A stretch of 64,000 nt of DNA from JAGQKC01 sp965223675 (GTDB taxonomy: Bacteria; Nitrospirota; Nitrospiria; Nitrospirales; UBA8639): positions 1,736,001-1,800,000 of the forward strand of contig OZ245013.1 in the NCBI GenBank assembly GCA_965223675.1, read 5' to 3'. Shown here piece after piece: positions 35,537 to 43,019 of this stretch (position 1 is its first letter; the number at the start of each line of letters is the position of its first letter). The position numbers and the translations under genes were made by a program. The notes beneath the pieces are model-generated. The model saw only the letters and a program-made list of their open reading frames with translations, did not search any database and was not told where the DNA came from.

Positions 35537-38059
35537 ATGCGGCCTCCTTTCCAATTACCAATCGATACCGTACTCCCGGTACTACGAAAAACATTCACCA
35601 GTCACTACAATGTGGTATTGAGTGCTTTACCGGGGGCAGGAAAAACAACACGCGTTCCGCTCGCGCTCTTGAACGAATCGTGGATGGACGGTCAACGCAT
35701 CATCATGCTCGAACCGCGACGGTTAGCGGCGCGTTCAGCAGCCACATATATGGCCTCGAGCCTTGACGAGCAGGTTGGACAGACCGTCGGGTACCGAACC
35801 AGAATGGACTCTCAAGTAACTCCTGCCACGCGTATCGAGGTTGTAACCGAAGGAATACTGACGCGCCTCTTACAAAAAGATTCTTCATTGCCTGAATATA
35901 ATCTCGTGATTTTTGACGAATATCATGAGAGGAGTCTCCATGCAGACCTCGGACTCGCCCTGTGTCTTCAGACACAGGAAGTCCTGAGAAACGACCTTCG
36001 TATTCTAGTAATGTCAGCAACGTTGGATTGCGACGCTGTCTCTAGCCTTCTGAAAAAGGCTCCGATCATCACCTGCAACGGAAACGTCTTTCCGGTTGAA
36101 ACTCACTACGTCCCGCATGCTCATACATTAAATATTGGACCAGCGGTTGTAAAGTGTGTAAAGCAGGCACTCATCAATGAAACGGGAAACATCTTAGTTT
36201 TCCTTCCAGGCGCGAGAGAAATTCGTCGCGTTCAACGATTACTCGAAAAGCTGAACCTAGGGCACCAAGTCATTATCACTCCTCTCTTCGGCAACCTGTC
36301 TCTAGATGCTCAGGATCAGGCAATACGGCTACCGTCCACTGGTGTTCGAAAAGTGGTGTTAGCGACATCAATTGCCGAAACAAGTTTGACAATTGAGGGT
36401 ATTCGCGTCGTGATCGATTCAGGATTCATGCGAGTACCTCGTTTTGATCCACGCAGCGGCATGACACGATTAGCTACCGTGAGGGTCTCAAAAGATTCAG
36501 CCGACCAACGCCGCGGCAGAGCTGGACGTCTGGAACCTGGGACCTGCTATCGACTCTGGTCAGCCGTGGAACAGCAAACATTACTGCAACGAACCTTCCC
36601 TGAGATATTAAGTGCCGATCTCACACCTCTGGCATTAGAACTTGCAGCTTGGGGTGTCACAAATCCACTCACGCTTGGATGGCTAGATCCGCCACCTACC
36701 GGCGCTTTTGCTCAGGCACAAGACCTTTTAAGACGGCTAGAAGCCATCGATGACAACAACCGAATTACTCCGCATGGACAAAGGGTTGCTGAATTGCCCT
36801 TGCATCCGCGACTAGCGCATATGGTCTTACGCGCGAAAGAATTAGAGCTGGGACCACTTGCCTGCGATCTCGCAGCAATCCTCAATGAGCGAGACTTCCT
36901 GAAGTCGTATCCCTATGAGCCAAATGCAGATCTACGCCTCCGAATCGATTTACTGCAATCCTCTGGGAAACCTAGACAAAACATGGCGATTAACCATTCA
37001 ACGTATCAACGCGTCCTGAATATCGTGGAACAACTCAGAATTCTCTTACGTCTTCCTACAAAAACACGGGGTCGGCCTTTCCTTTCTGAATCTACGGGTT
37101 TGCTTCTCTCCTTTGCGTATCCTGATCGTATTGCTCAACGCCAAAGCCATGAGCATGGACTTTATCGTCTCGCTAATGGCAAGAGCGCGATATTTTGTGA
37201 ATCCGAATCGCTCGCAGCAGAGAAATTTGTTGCCATTGCGAAACTGGATGGAACCAAACCTCACGCTCGTATTTTTCTTGCCGCCCCGGTAAAACGTGAA
37301 GATCTCGAGAGACACTGCCCTGAACTCTTTCGTGAAGTGGATTGTGTCGAGTGGGATGATGAGCGAGCAGCCGTGCGTGCTCGCCGACAACGCCGCCTTG
37401 GGGAGTTAGTTATGGACGATTCCCCACACCTAGAAGCATCTCCATCTCTCATCACCGAAACATTACTCCAGGGCATAAGGCAAACAGGCATGAATTGCTT
37501 GCCTTGGACGAAAGACCTGCGCACGTGGCAGGCAAGAGTCTCTTACCTTAGAAAGATTGAAGGTGAAGATTCAGATTGGCCGGATGTCAGCGACTACTCT
37601 CTCATGATCACCATGGACAATTGGTTGGAACCATACCTGAATGGAATGTCTCGCCTTTCGGAAGTCAAAAGAATAAAGCTGCAAGTTCCGTTATATTCAC
37701 TCTTAACATGGAAACAACAACAGGCGCTTGAACGACAAGCCCCCACCCATATGACGGTGCCAACCGGATCTCGAATTTCGCTAGACTATAGCTCTCAAGA
37801 TATTCCGATTCTTGCCGTCCGACTTCAAGAAATGTTTGGGCAACGAGACACGCCGACGCTCGCTGGAGGAAAAGGAGAGGTCTTACTGCACCTTCTTTCT
37901 CCAGCACGACGGCCCATTCAAGTCACACAAGACCTCGCAAGCTTTTGGGAAAATGGCTACCAAGACGTGAAAAAGGAGCTCAAAGGTCGCTACCCCAGAC
38001 ATTATTGGCCAGAGGACCCATTACAAGCTCAGCCCACTCGATACACCAAACGATCATAA
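35537..38059 (+). CDS. hrpB: ATP-dependent RNA helicase HrpB
   Basis: 840 residues from ATG 35537, where similarity to HrpB begins (LPIDTVLPVLRKTF); an earlier ATG at 35498 would add 13 residues. DEAH-family motifs: Walker A SALPGAGKTTRVPLALL, motif II DEYHERSLHADLGLAL (DEYH instead of DEFH), motif III SATLD, motif VI QRRGRAGRLEPGTCYRLWS. The C-terminus has the HrpB-specific domain (WLEPYLNGMSRLS, RRPIQVTQDLASFWENGY, YPRHYWPEDPLQAQPTRYTK). The cellular role in bacteria is poorly known. Confidence 0.93.
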   Translation: MRPPFQLPIDTVLPVLRKTFTSHYNVVLSALPGAGKTTRVPLALLNESWMDGQRIIMLEPRRLAARSAATYMASSLDEQVGQTVGYRTRMDSQVTPATRIEVVTEGILTRLLQKDSSLPEYNLVIFDEYHERSLHADLGLALCLQTQEVLRNDLRILVMSATLDCDAVSSLLKKAPIITCNGNVFPVETHYVPHAHTLNIGPAVVKCVKQALINETGNILVFLPGAREIRRVQRLLEKLNLGHQVIITPLFGNLSLDAQDQAIRLPSTGVRKVVLATSIAETSLTIEGIRVVIDSGFMRVPRFDPRSGMTRLATVRVSKDSADQRRGRAGRLEPGTCYRLWSAVEQQTLLQRTFPEILSADLTPLALELAAWGVTNPLTLGWLDPPPTGAFAQAQDLLRRLEAIDDNNRITPHGQRVAELPLHPRLAHMVLRAKELELGPLACDLAAILNERDFLKSYPYEPNADLRLRIDLLQSSGKPRQNMAINHSTYQRVLNIVEQLRILLRLPTKTRGRPFLSESTGLLLSFAYPDRIAQRQSHEHGLYRLANGKSAIFCESESLAAEKFVAIAKLDGTKPHARIFLAAPVKREDLERHCPELFREVDCVEWDDERAAVRARRQRRLGELVMDDSPHLEASPSLITETLLQGIRQTGMNCLPWTKDLRTWQARVSYLRKIEGEDSDWPDVSDYSLMITMDNWLEPYLNGMSRLSEVKRIKLQVPLYSLLTWKQQQALERQAPTHMTVPTGSRISLDYSSQDIPILAVRLQEMFGQRDTPTLAGGKGEVLLHLLSPARRPIQVTQDLASFWENGYQDVKKELKGRYPRHYWPEDPLQAQPTRYTKRS

Positions 38060-38107
38060 AAAAGAGGTCACGTCTTTAAAACTTTCCCCTTGCAATCGGC
38101 AGTCTCA

Positions 38108-38515
38108 CTAATCTTCTGTGATCTGAACTTTGCGGGGTTTCGCTGGGCCTACCTTCGGAAGCGTGACACGCAAGACCCCGTGGTTTAAGTTGGCCTGAAT
38201 TTTTTCCTGATCAATGACTTCAGAAAGCGTAAATTGTCGAAAATATTTTCCAAGGTCGAACTCCTGTAGAATCGACTCTTCTTCGCCCGGAATAGAGAAT
38301 GAGGGAACTCCTGTTAATGTGAGGACATCCTCCCGTAAATCAATCGTCACGTCTTCGGATTGCACCCCAGGCATATCAGCCACAATGGTCAAGGCTTGAT
38401 CGTCTTCAAAGATATCTACGCTCGGTGAATAGACTCGACCAGGGGTTGTTTGCTCAGAAGTAGAATTAACCTCTTGTTTCTCTCGAGCTTGTATGTCTTG
38501 TGTTTGCGCTGCCAT
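38108..38515 (-). CDS. Hsp20/alpha-crystallin small heat-shock protein (1)
   Basis: 135 residues from ATG 38515, preceded by AAAGGAGGT; a GTG upstream would overlap that site. Alpha-crystallin domain from about residue 35: PSVDIFEDDQALTIVADMPG, VTIDLREDVLTLTG and NLNHGVLRVTLPKVGPAKPR, with the C-terminal V-Q-I motif (KVQITED) that mediates oligomer contacts. ATP-independent holdase. It follows the second Hsp20 gene by 65 bases in the same direction, forming a pair at the edge of a chaperone island. Confidence 0.92.
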   Translation of the reverse strand: MAAQTQDIQAREKQEVNSTSEQTTPGRVYSPSVDIFEDDQALTIVADMPGVQSEDVTIDLREDVLTLTGVPSFSIPGEEESILQEFDLGKYFRQFTLSEVIDQEKIQANLNHGVLRVTLPKVGPAKPRKVQITED

Positions 38516-38580
38516 AACGGGACCTCCTTTTATCACATAAATCCAATGATTGAAGACACCAGACCCTACCTCGCCGAATG

Positions 38581-39042
38581 TTAGCTACTGATCGCCACCT
38601 TCCTTGGCTTTGCACTTTCGGCCTTTGGAAGCACGACCATGAGCATGCCATGTCGGTATTTGGCCTCTACCTGTTCGCTATTGACGTCTGTCGGCAAATT
38701 CAACTGTCGTCGGAACTTTCCAGCTTCACGCTCTCTTCGGTGATAGCGGACACTTTGGTCTTCTGCTGGAATGTTCCTATTTCCAGCGACCGTGACAGTC
38801 CGGCCAGTGACCGATACATCCAGTTCCTCGAGAGCCATACCAGGAATTTCTGAACGAATGTAAAAATTTTCCTGGTCGTGAGAAACATTCATGAGCGGAT
38901 ACACCCCAGCTGATGTGTCCAGTTCCCCCTGTTCCCGTTGCCCAGTGAGTAATCGGTCAAGATTACGCTGCAACTGCTGCAATTCAGAAAGCCCATTGGA
39001 TCGATGTTCGAACGGCCATCTGTCAAGTCTTCGAATAAACAT
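38581..39042 (-). CDS. Hsp20/alpha-crystallin small heat-shock protein (2)
   Basis: 153 residues from ATG 39042, behind AAGGAGGTGTCC. N-terminal MFIRRLDRWPFEHRSNGLSE then LQQLQRNLDRLL, alpha-crystallin domain PLMNVSHDQENFYIRSEIPG, KFRRQLNLPTDVNSEQVEAK and YRHGMLMVVLPKAESAKPRK, C-terminal VAI motif. It differs clearly from the downstream Hsp20, so the pair may form hetero-oligomers, as in two-component Hsp20 systems (IbpA/IbpB-like). It starts the minus-strand pair. Confidence 0.92.
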   Translation of the reverse strand: MFIRRLDRWPFEHRSNGLSELQQLQRNLDRLLTGQREQGELDTSAGVYPLMNVSHDQENFYIRSEIPGMALEELDVSVTGRTVTVAGNRNIPAEDQSVRYHRREREAGKFRRQLNLPTDVNSEQVEAKYRHGMLMVVLPKAESAKPRKVAISS

Positions 39043-39260
39043 GGACACCTCCTTCGATTAGGTCATCACCTTATGACCATAAATCTATGATCGGTTTTCC
39101 CTCGGAAATACCCTTGAGAGCTATGTCTTCAACTATGTCAATAGAAATAAATTCAAAATTACATTAGTCAAGAGTGGGAATTCCTTTTCACGAAAAAAAA
39201 TATTAATGTTACAAGGACGCTCATGTGGCTCAGAAAATAGAGATACCCCTAGTAATCTTA

Positions 39261-39296
39261 TAAAAGAGAGGGGATCATAAGATCCCCCCCTTTTAT
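39261..39296. terminator. Rho-independent terminator, bidirectional
   Basis: AAAAGAGAGGGGATC, loop ATAA, GATCCCCCCCTTTT: a strong imperfect stem with an A-run on one side and a T-run on the other. It lies 3' of the small exported protein gene at 39372-39662 and ends its transcript before the Hsp20 pair. Confidence 0.8.
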
Positions 39297-39371
39297 CCCT
39301 CCTGTTCCCGATCGTTGACGATCTGTTAAATGTTATTGTTGAGTTTTCCGTTATCCATTTTGTACCCCCGT

Positions 39372-39662
39372 TCAAGATCCAGATACCTTCTTGTCGTTCT
39401 TATGAACGATGTTAGGTCGTTTTTCTCTTGCGGTGTTAATCGCGTGGGCATCATGAAACTCACCAGCCTGTTTCAACGCCTCATCGGGCATGGGAGTTCC
39501 TTGTCCAGGATCATTCGCCGTGGGAACTCCCATTACAGGATCCTTGAACTCTCCCATTGGATATCCCGGATGGTTTGGCAGTAAGTTTGGGTTACCGAAT
39601 GCTAATGTTCCGATCAAGCACAGACTCACAACTAACGTGGCGATAATAAGTGTTTTTTTCAT
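39372..39662 (-). CDS. Small exported protein of unknown function
   Basis: 96 residues from ATG 39662, behind AAAGGAGG. Signal peptide about 1-22 (MKKTLIIATLVVSLCLIGTL). Mature part is rich in Pro and Gly (NPNLLPNHPGYPMGEFKDPV, TANDPGQGTPMPDEAL) and then charged. No enzymatic motif. It is probably periplasmic. It sits in the stress island, with a terminator downstream and the 54-residue membrane protein gene upstream in the same direction. Confidence 0.7.
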   Translation of the reverse strand: MKKTLIIATLVVSLCLIGTLAFGNPNLLPNHPGYPMGEFKDPVMGVPTANDPGQGTPMPDEALKQAGEFHDAHAINTAREKRPNIVHKNDKKVSGS

Positions 39663-39755
39663 GATGTTTTCCTCCTTTCGGTTTCCGCACAACCAAGAAC
39701 AGGAGAGAGTACTGTATGACCTGTCTATTAAAGACAGGGTAATGGCATCGAGACA

Positions 39756-39920
39756 TTACGCAGCCATCCGCTCTTCTCGCAGGCGAATGGTACGGGGATG
39801 ATGCGATTGATCGAGCTTCGCTTGTCCTGGAGCATCGCCAGACAATAGAGCCGTGATAGCCACCATCACACCCGCCATTAAACCCATAACAGCGATCACG
39901 CCTTCTACAACGCCGCCCAT
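39756..39920 (-). CDS. Small membrane protein (54 aa)
   Basis: A 54-residue frame with a very strong ribosome site (AAAGGAGGTGAATGTT then ATG 39920). One or two membrane segments (GGVVEGVIAVMGLMAGVMVA then ITALLSG), followed by a basic tail ending RMAA. No known family. It is likely expressed together with 39372-39662. Very strong ribosome sites recur in the surrounding small genes, which suggests they are highly made when the island is on. Confidence 0.7.
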   Translation of the reverse strand: MGGVVEGVIAVMGLMAGVMVAITALLSGDAPGQAKLDQSHHPRTIRLREERMAA

Positions 39921-40181
39921 AACATTCACCTCCTTTCCTATATGCGTCTATTGAACATCCAGATCAATCTGTTTGTTATTTTTAATAATCTGTTTTGAAA
40001 AAATGTCAAGAGGAGGAATTTCAAAAATTTAATCTTCTGGGTTTTCGTTGGCTTTTCCTTTTTTCTTTCTCTCGTTTTGAAACTTGACTTCGAAGAAAAT
40101 TGCGTTAGCTCTATAGAAGAGACAGTATGGGAATTCATGGCTGATGAAAAGTTTATGGCATTCTCAAAGAAGGAGGTAGAA

Positions 40182-40721
40182 ATGATGGAACTCAAACAAC
40201 TACTCACTCCATGGAATTGGTTTAAAAAAGAAGAAGAGCAATCGCTCCCAGTACGAAACCAGAATAGAGAAGCATCGAGCAACAATCCGTTGGATCGGCT
40301 GCATCGAGATGTTGACCAACTCTTTAACGAGTTCTTTCAGGATTTTCCGATGTCACCATTTCGAAGAGAGAAGAGTCGATCCTGGAGCAGTATGATATTG
40401 CCGCAGGTAGATATCGGAGAAGGTAAAAAGCAGTATACTATCACCGTGGAGGTGCCTGGGGTTGATCAGAAAGATATAGACATAACGCTTGAGGACGGAA
40501 CGTTAATGATCCGCGGTGAAAAGCGAACAGAACAAGAAGATCGTGACAAACAATTTCATCGAATTGAACGTTCCTATGGTTCCTTTCAACGTCTGTTGTC
40601 ACTCCCCACGGATGCTGATGAGAACACGATTGCTGCAAAGTTTCGTAATGGTGTTCTCACAATCACGATTGACAAGGATCCTCAGGCGAAACCTCTGGCA
40701 CGAAACATTACGATTACCTAA
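40182..40721 (+). CDS. Hsp20/alpha-crystallin small heat-shock protein (3)
   Basis: 179 residues from ATG 40182, preceded by AAGGAGGTAGAA; the frame is open upstream but without a ribosome site. N-terminal region has DRLHRDVDQLFNEFFQDFPM, typical of class A Hsp20. The alpha-crystallin domain follows (ILPQVDIGEGKKQYTITVEV, DGTLMIRGEKRTEQEDRDKQ, FHRIERSYGSFQRLLSLPTD, AKFRNGVLTITIDKDP) with a terminal NITIT I-x-I motif. This is the most canonical of the five family members. Divergent from the preceding small genes. Confidence 0.93.
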   Translation: MMELKQLLTPWNWFKKEEEQSLPVRNQNREASSNNPLDRLHRDVDQLFNEFFQDFPMSPFRREKSRSWSSMILPQVDIGEGKKQYTITVEVPGVDQKDIDITLEDGTLMIRGEKRTEQEDRDKQFHRIERSYGSFQRLLSLPTDADENTIAAKFRNGVLTITIDKDPQAKPLARNITIT

Positions 40722-41128
40722 TGCATTGGAGAAAAATGCTCATGTCACACACCATTAGCTGGGCAATTTATTTCACCGTGCCTTCAGACTAGCTCACTCC
40801 ACGGCATATCTCCGCATCACCTGGCATCTCCGAATCATGATCACCCACGGAGGTGCCGGGTTTCCTCTCTCCAGTTCCCAGGACCTGATCCCCTTTTCAG
40901 TATTCAGCATTGTTTGACGATCGCGTGGCCTCCGCACTTCTCTGTCGTGATTTGATCGTGCCACTTTGCTTTCGATAGAAGAGGCTGTTTAGCCCATATT
41001 TATACATAGATATAATCTATGTATAGGTAATAATAAAACAATTTGTCTATCTACACTTTCATGGATATCTTAGAACTAGAAAGGACAAAACAAGGTGTCG
41101 TAACAAGATGAGGAAAGGAGGTTAGAAG
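40722..41128. other. Gene-free stretch with an operator-like palindrome
   Basis: About 400 bases with no gene. It includes the palindrome listed separately at 41002-41024 and should hold the promoter of the next gene. Confidence 0.5.
41002..41024. promoter_or_regulatory. Perfect 10-bp palindrome, operator-like
   Basis: ATACATAGAT (41002-41011), spacer ATA, ATCTATGTAT (41015-41024). It lies 105 bases upstream of the coiled-coil exported protein gene. Its AT-rich two-fold symmetry is like a repressor or activator site rather than an RNA terminator, as no GC-rich stem exists. The binding protein is unknown. Confidence 0.5.
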
Positions 41129-41587
41129 ATGAAGTATATCATGATGGTTTTTTTCCCAGTGGCCTTCTTGATTGGTTCCGTTAGCCCTGCGTCGGCTGAC
41201 CTTATGGATTCATCCAGGCATAGTGAATTCATTGAGCAGCCACAGCTTAACGCCCAAGATCATCTAACCAAAGCTCAGAACCTAGAACAAGAAATTGAGC
41301 AGTTGGCCGAAGAGGTTATCAGACTAGACCAAAAAATGAACAAGTTTAAGAAGAAACCGTACCTGGATACAAAAGGGATTCGTCGATCTGGCCTGAAGCT
41401 CCTCATAGGTACGAAATTGAATGAGATTAAAACCCTGCGTGAGCAAATGGCCTGGCATCGTGAAGAAGCCTCAAGATTACAGGCTTTGGAACACGAATCG
41501 CCAGAGACGGAAGGTAGGATTAAACAGAGGTCGGCTCGAAGGGCAGAACCTGCCCCATCAGGTTCGAGAACGATGTCCCAATCGTAA
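41129..41587 (+). CDS. Exported coiled-coil protein
   Basis: 152 residues with a strong AAAGGAGG site. Signal peptide 1-23 (VFFPVAFLIGSVSPASA). Coiled coil about residues 45-75 (LTKAQNLEQEIEQLAEEVIR LDQ) and again 98-118. The C-terminus is basic and disordered. No family is recognised; small periplasmic coiled-coil proteins in such islands may be holdase-like, but this is only inference. A terminator follows at 41611. Confidence 0.7.
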   Translation: MKYIMMVFFPVAFLIGSVSPASADLMDSSRHSEFIEQPQLNAQDHLTKAQNLEQEIEQLAEEVIRLDQKMNKFKKKPYLDTKGIRRSGLKLLIGTKLNEIKTLREQMAWHREEASRLQALEHESPETEGRIKQRSARRAEPAPSGSRTMSQS

Positions 41588-41610
41588 GGCCGTGTGAATA
41601 CCTAAGTCAC

Positions 41611-41642
41611 GGTGTCGCATGCGGCTTGAGCGACACCTTTTA
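41611..41642 (+). terminator. Rho-independent terminator
   Basis: GGTGTCGC (41611-41618), loop, GCGACACC (41630-41637), then TTTTA. A perfect 8-bp GC-rich stem plus T-run, 23 bases after the exported coiled-coil gene. Confidence 0.85.
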
Positions 41643-41672
41643 ACAACCACTAAAGTGAAAGGAGGAAAGACG

Positions 41673-41819
41673 ATGTTATGGGAAGCCAGTATCGCTATGT
41701 TGACCTTGATGTGTGGAATGTGGGCGGCGTGCGCAGCAGTATGGGCCTCATTCAAAGAAGGCTCCAAAGGTAAGATCGTTTTATTCTCGACCGGGATTGA
41801 AGAACGAAAAGCCGCCTAA
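41673..41819 (+). CDS. Small membrane protein (48 aa)
   Basis: 48 residues from ATG 41673, after AAAGGAGGAAAGACG; the frame is open upstream across the terminator but that part has no ribosome site. One membrane segment (EASIAMLTLMCGMWAACAAV WASF) with a short charged tail ending ERKAA. Layout and ending resemble the 54-residue protein at 39756-39920 (tail RMAA). Function unknown. Confidence 0.65.
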   Translation: MLWEASIAMLTLMCGMWAACAAVWASFKEGSKGKIVLFSTGIEERKAA

Positions 41820-41832
41820 CATATAAGAGCAT

Positions 41833-41937
41833 AGAGCTGGGTATCTAGTATGCCGGGGAAGCCCTCTCTCCGAGAGATTCGTCACGTATCACTCAGGATA
41901 TAATCGGCTTACGGTAGATAATACAGTACCCAGCTCT
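41833..41937. repeat. Long-range inverted repeat with inner hairpin
   Basis: AGAGCTGGGTA (41833-41843) is perfectly complementary to TACCCAGCTCT (41927-41937), enclosing 83 bases. Inside is another hairpin, TCTCT-CCG-AGAGA (near 41865). It lies between two convergent genes, so it may act as a joint terminator or a small structured RNA. Confidence 0.5.
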
Positions 41938-41950
41938 TTCGTTCTCATCC

Positions 41951-42868
41951 TTATCTCTTACTTCTGTGTGATGCAAAAGTTCGTTGTTTGGCAAGCTCTG
42001 AGATTGCAACGACTGCAGGATGTTTGAGCTTTCGATCTACAGTATGCGCATAAAATCGTTGTTTGATGTTGTGCACTGCTCCTACCACTTCAACCTGGTA
42101 TTGACGACAAATCTCTTTCTCCATGACCGAGGATCCCGGAAAGATACCTCGGCCCGCCCTCCCAAAGGCTTTTTGCATCGCACTATCTTCAAATTCTCCG
42201 ATGACGTTGGGATGAATCTCATTGAGTGAAAACCAACTATCTAAATCACGTCGCAATCCAGTATCGCCTTTTGGTAATAAAAACGGAGCGCCATGTAAGG
42301 ATCGAGGGTAGGACTTTCGATGGGCTTTCGCCAATGGAGAGGTCGCAAACAGAAGAACTCCAGATTCACCGAGTAAATGGTGAAAGGCTTGAATGCGGAC
42401 AGCGGGCGGAATTGGCGTATCCGCAAGAACTAAATCTAGCTCATGAATAGCCATTTCGGCCAGCAGATGTTCGAGTTTCCCTTCTTCACACACGAGGTGT
42501 ACGGGCAGTTCGAGTTTCAGAGCTGCCTCTAACAGTTCGTACACGATCATTTTAGGCAGAGAGTCAATCACGCCAACTTTCAATCGAAGCGGACGATCAG
42601 GGGTCTGTCCTTGAAGAGCATTGGTCATCTCTTGACCAAGCGAGAAAATTTCTTCGGCATAACGATAGACCAGACGACCCGCCTCGGTAAGCAAAAGTTG
42701 ACGGGGGCGTCGGGTGAACAGTTGCTGCCCAAGTGATTCTTCCAAATCCTGCAATTGGCTTGTAATCGTAGGTTGAGTCACATGAAGTTCTTCACATGCT
42801 TTTTTAATGCTTCCCTTCCGAGCGACCATCCAAAAGTAGAACAGGTGATGGTAATTGAGCCAATTCAT
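41951..42868 (-). CDS. nhaR: LysR-family regulator, NhaR-like
   Basis: 305 residues. N-terminal winged helix starts LNYHHLFYFWMVARKGSIKK, with recognition helix VTQPTITSQLQDLEESLGQQ. The NYHHLYYFW-type start is the hallmark of NhaR, the Na+/alkali-responsive LysR branch. The effector domain follows with DSLPKMIVYELLE, LVLADTPIPPAV and GRGIFPGSSVMEKEI. NhaR activates nhaA and stress genes such as osmC in E. coli; targets here are unknown. It stands beside ftsH, at the same strand, and may control genes in the island. Confidence 0.85.
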   Translation of the reverse strand: MNWLNYHHLFYFWMVARKGSIKKACEELHVTQPTITSQLQDLEESLGQQLFTRRPRQLLLTEAGRLVYRYAEEIFSLGQEMTNALQGQTPDRPLRLKVGVIDSLPKMIVYELLEAALKLELPVHLVCEEGKLEHLLAEMAIHELDLVLADTPIPPAVRIQAFHHLLGESGVLLFATSPLAKAHRKSYPRSLHGAPFLLPKGDTGLRRDLDSWFSLNEIHPNVIGEFEDSAMQKAFGRAGRGIFPGSSVMEKEICRQYQVEVVGAVHNIKQRFYAHTVDRKLKHPAVVAISELAKQRTFASHRSKR

Positions 42869-43019
42869 CGTTGAAATCTGCTGTTCTCCAAAGAACCCAC
42901 GGACATGTAAAGTTCTGTGCGGTAGAAGCCTATAACCTGGGACATCGAATTCGTTCTATCGTGGGAGTTTGCTACAACATGCGATCGACAGACGATAGAG
43001 ACTTACGTCTTACGACAAC

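Noticed and set aside
41093..41127. GTCGTAACAAG followed by GGAAAGGAGG, resembling the 3' end of 16S rRNA
   Set aside because: Only an 11-base match plus a normal ribosome site in front of the gene at 41129; no rRNA sequence surrounds it.
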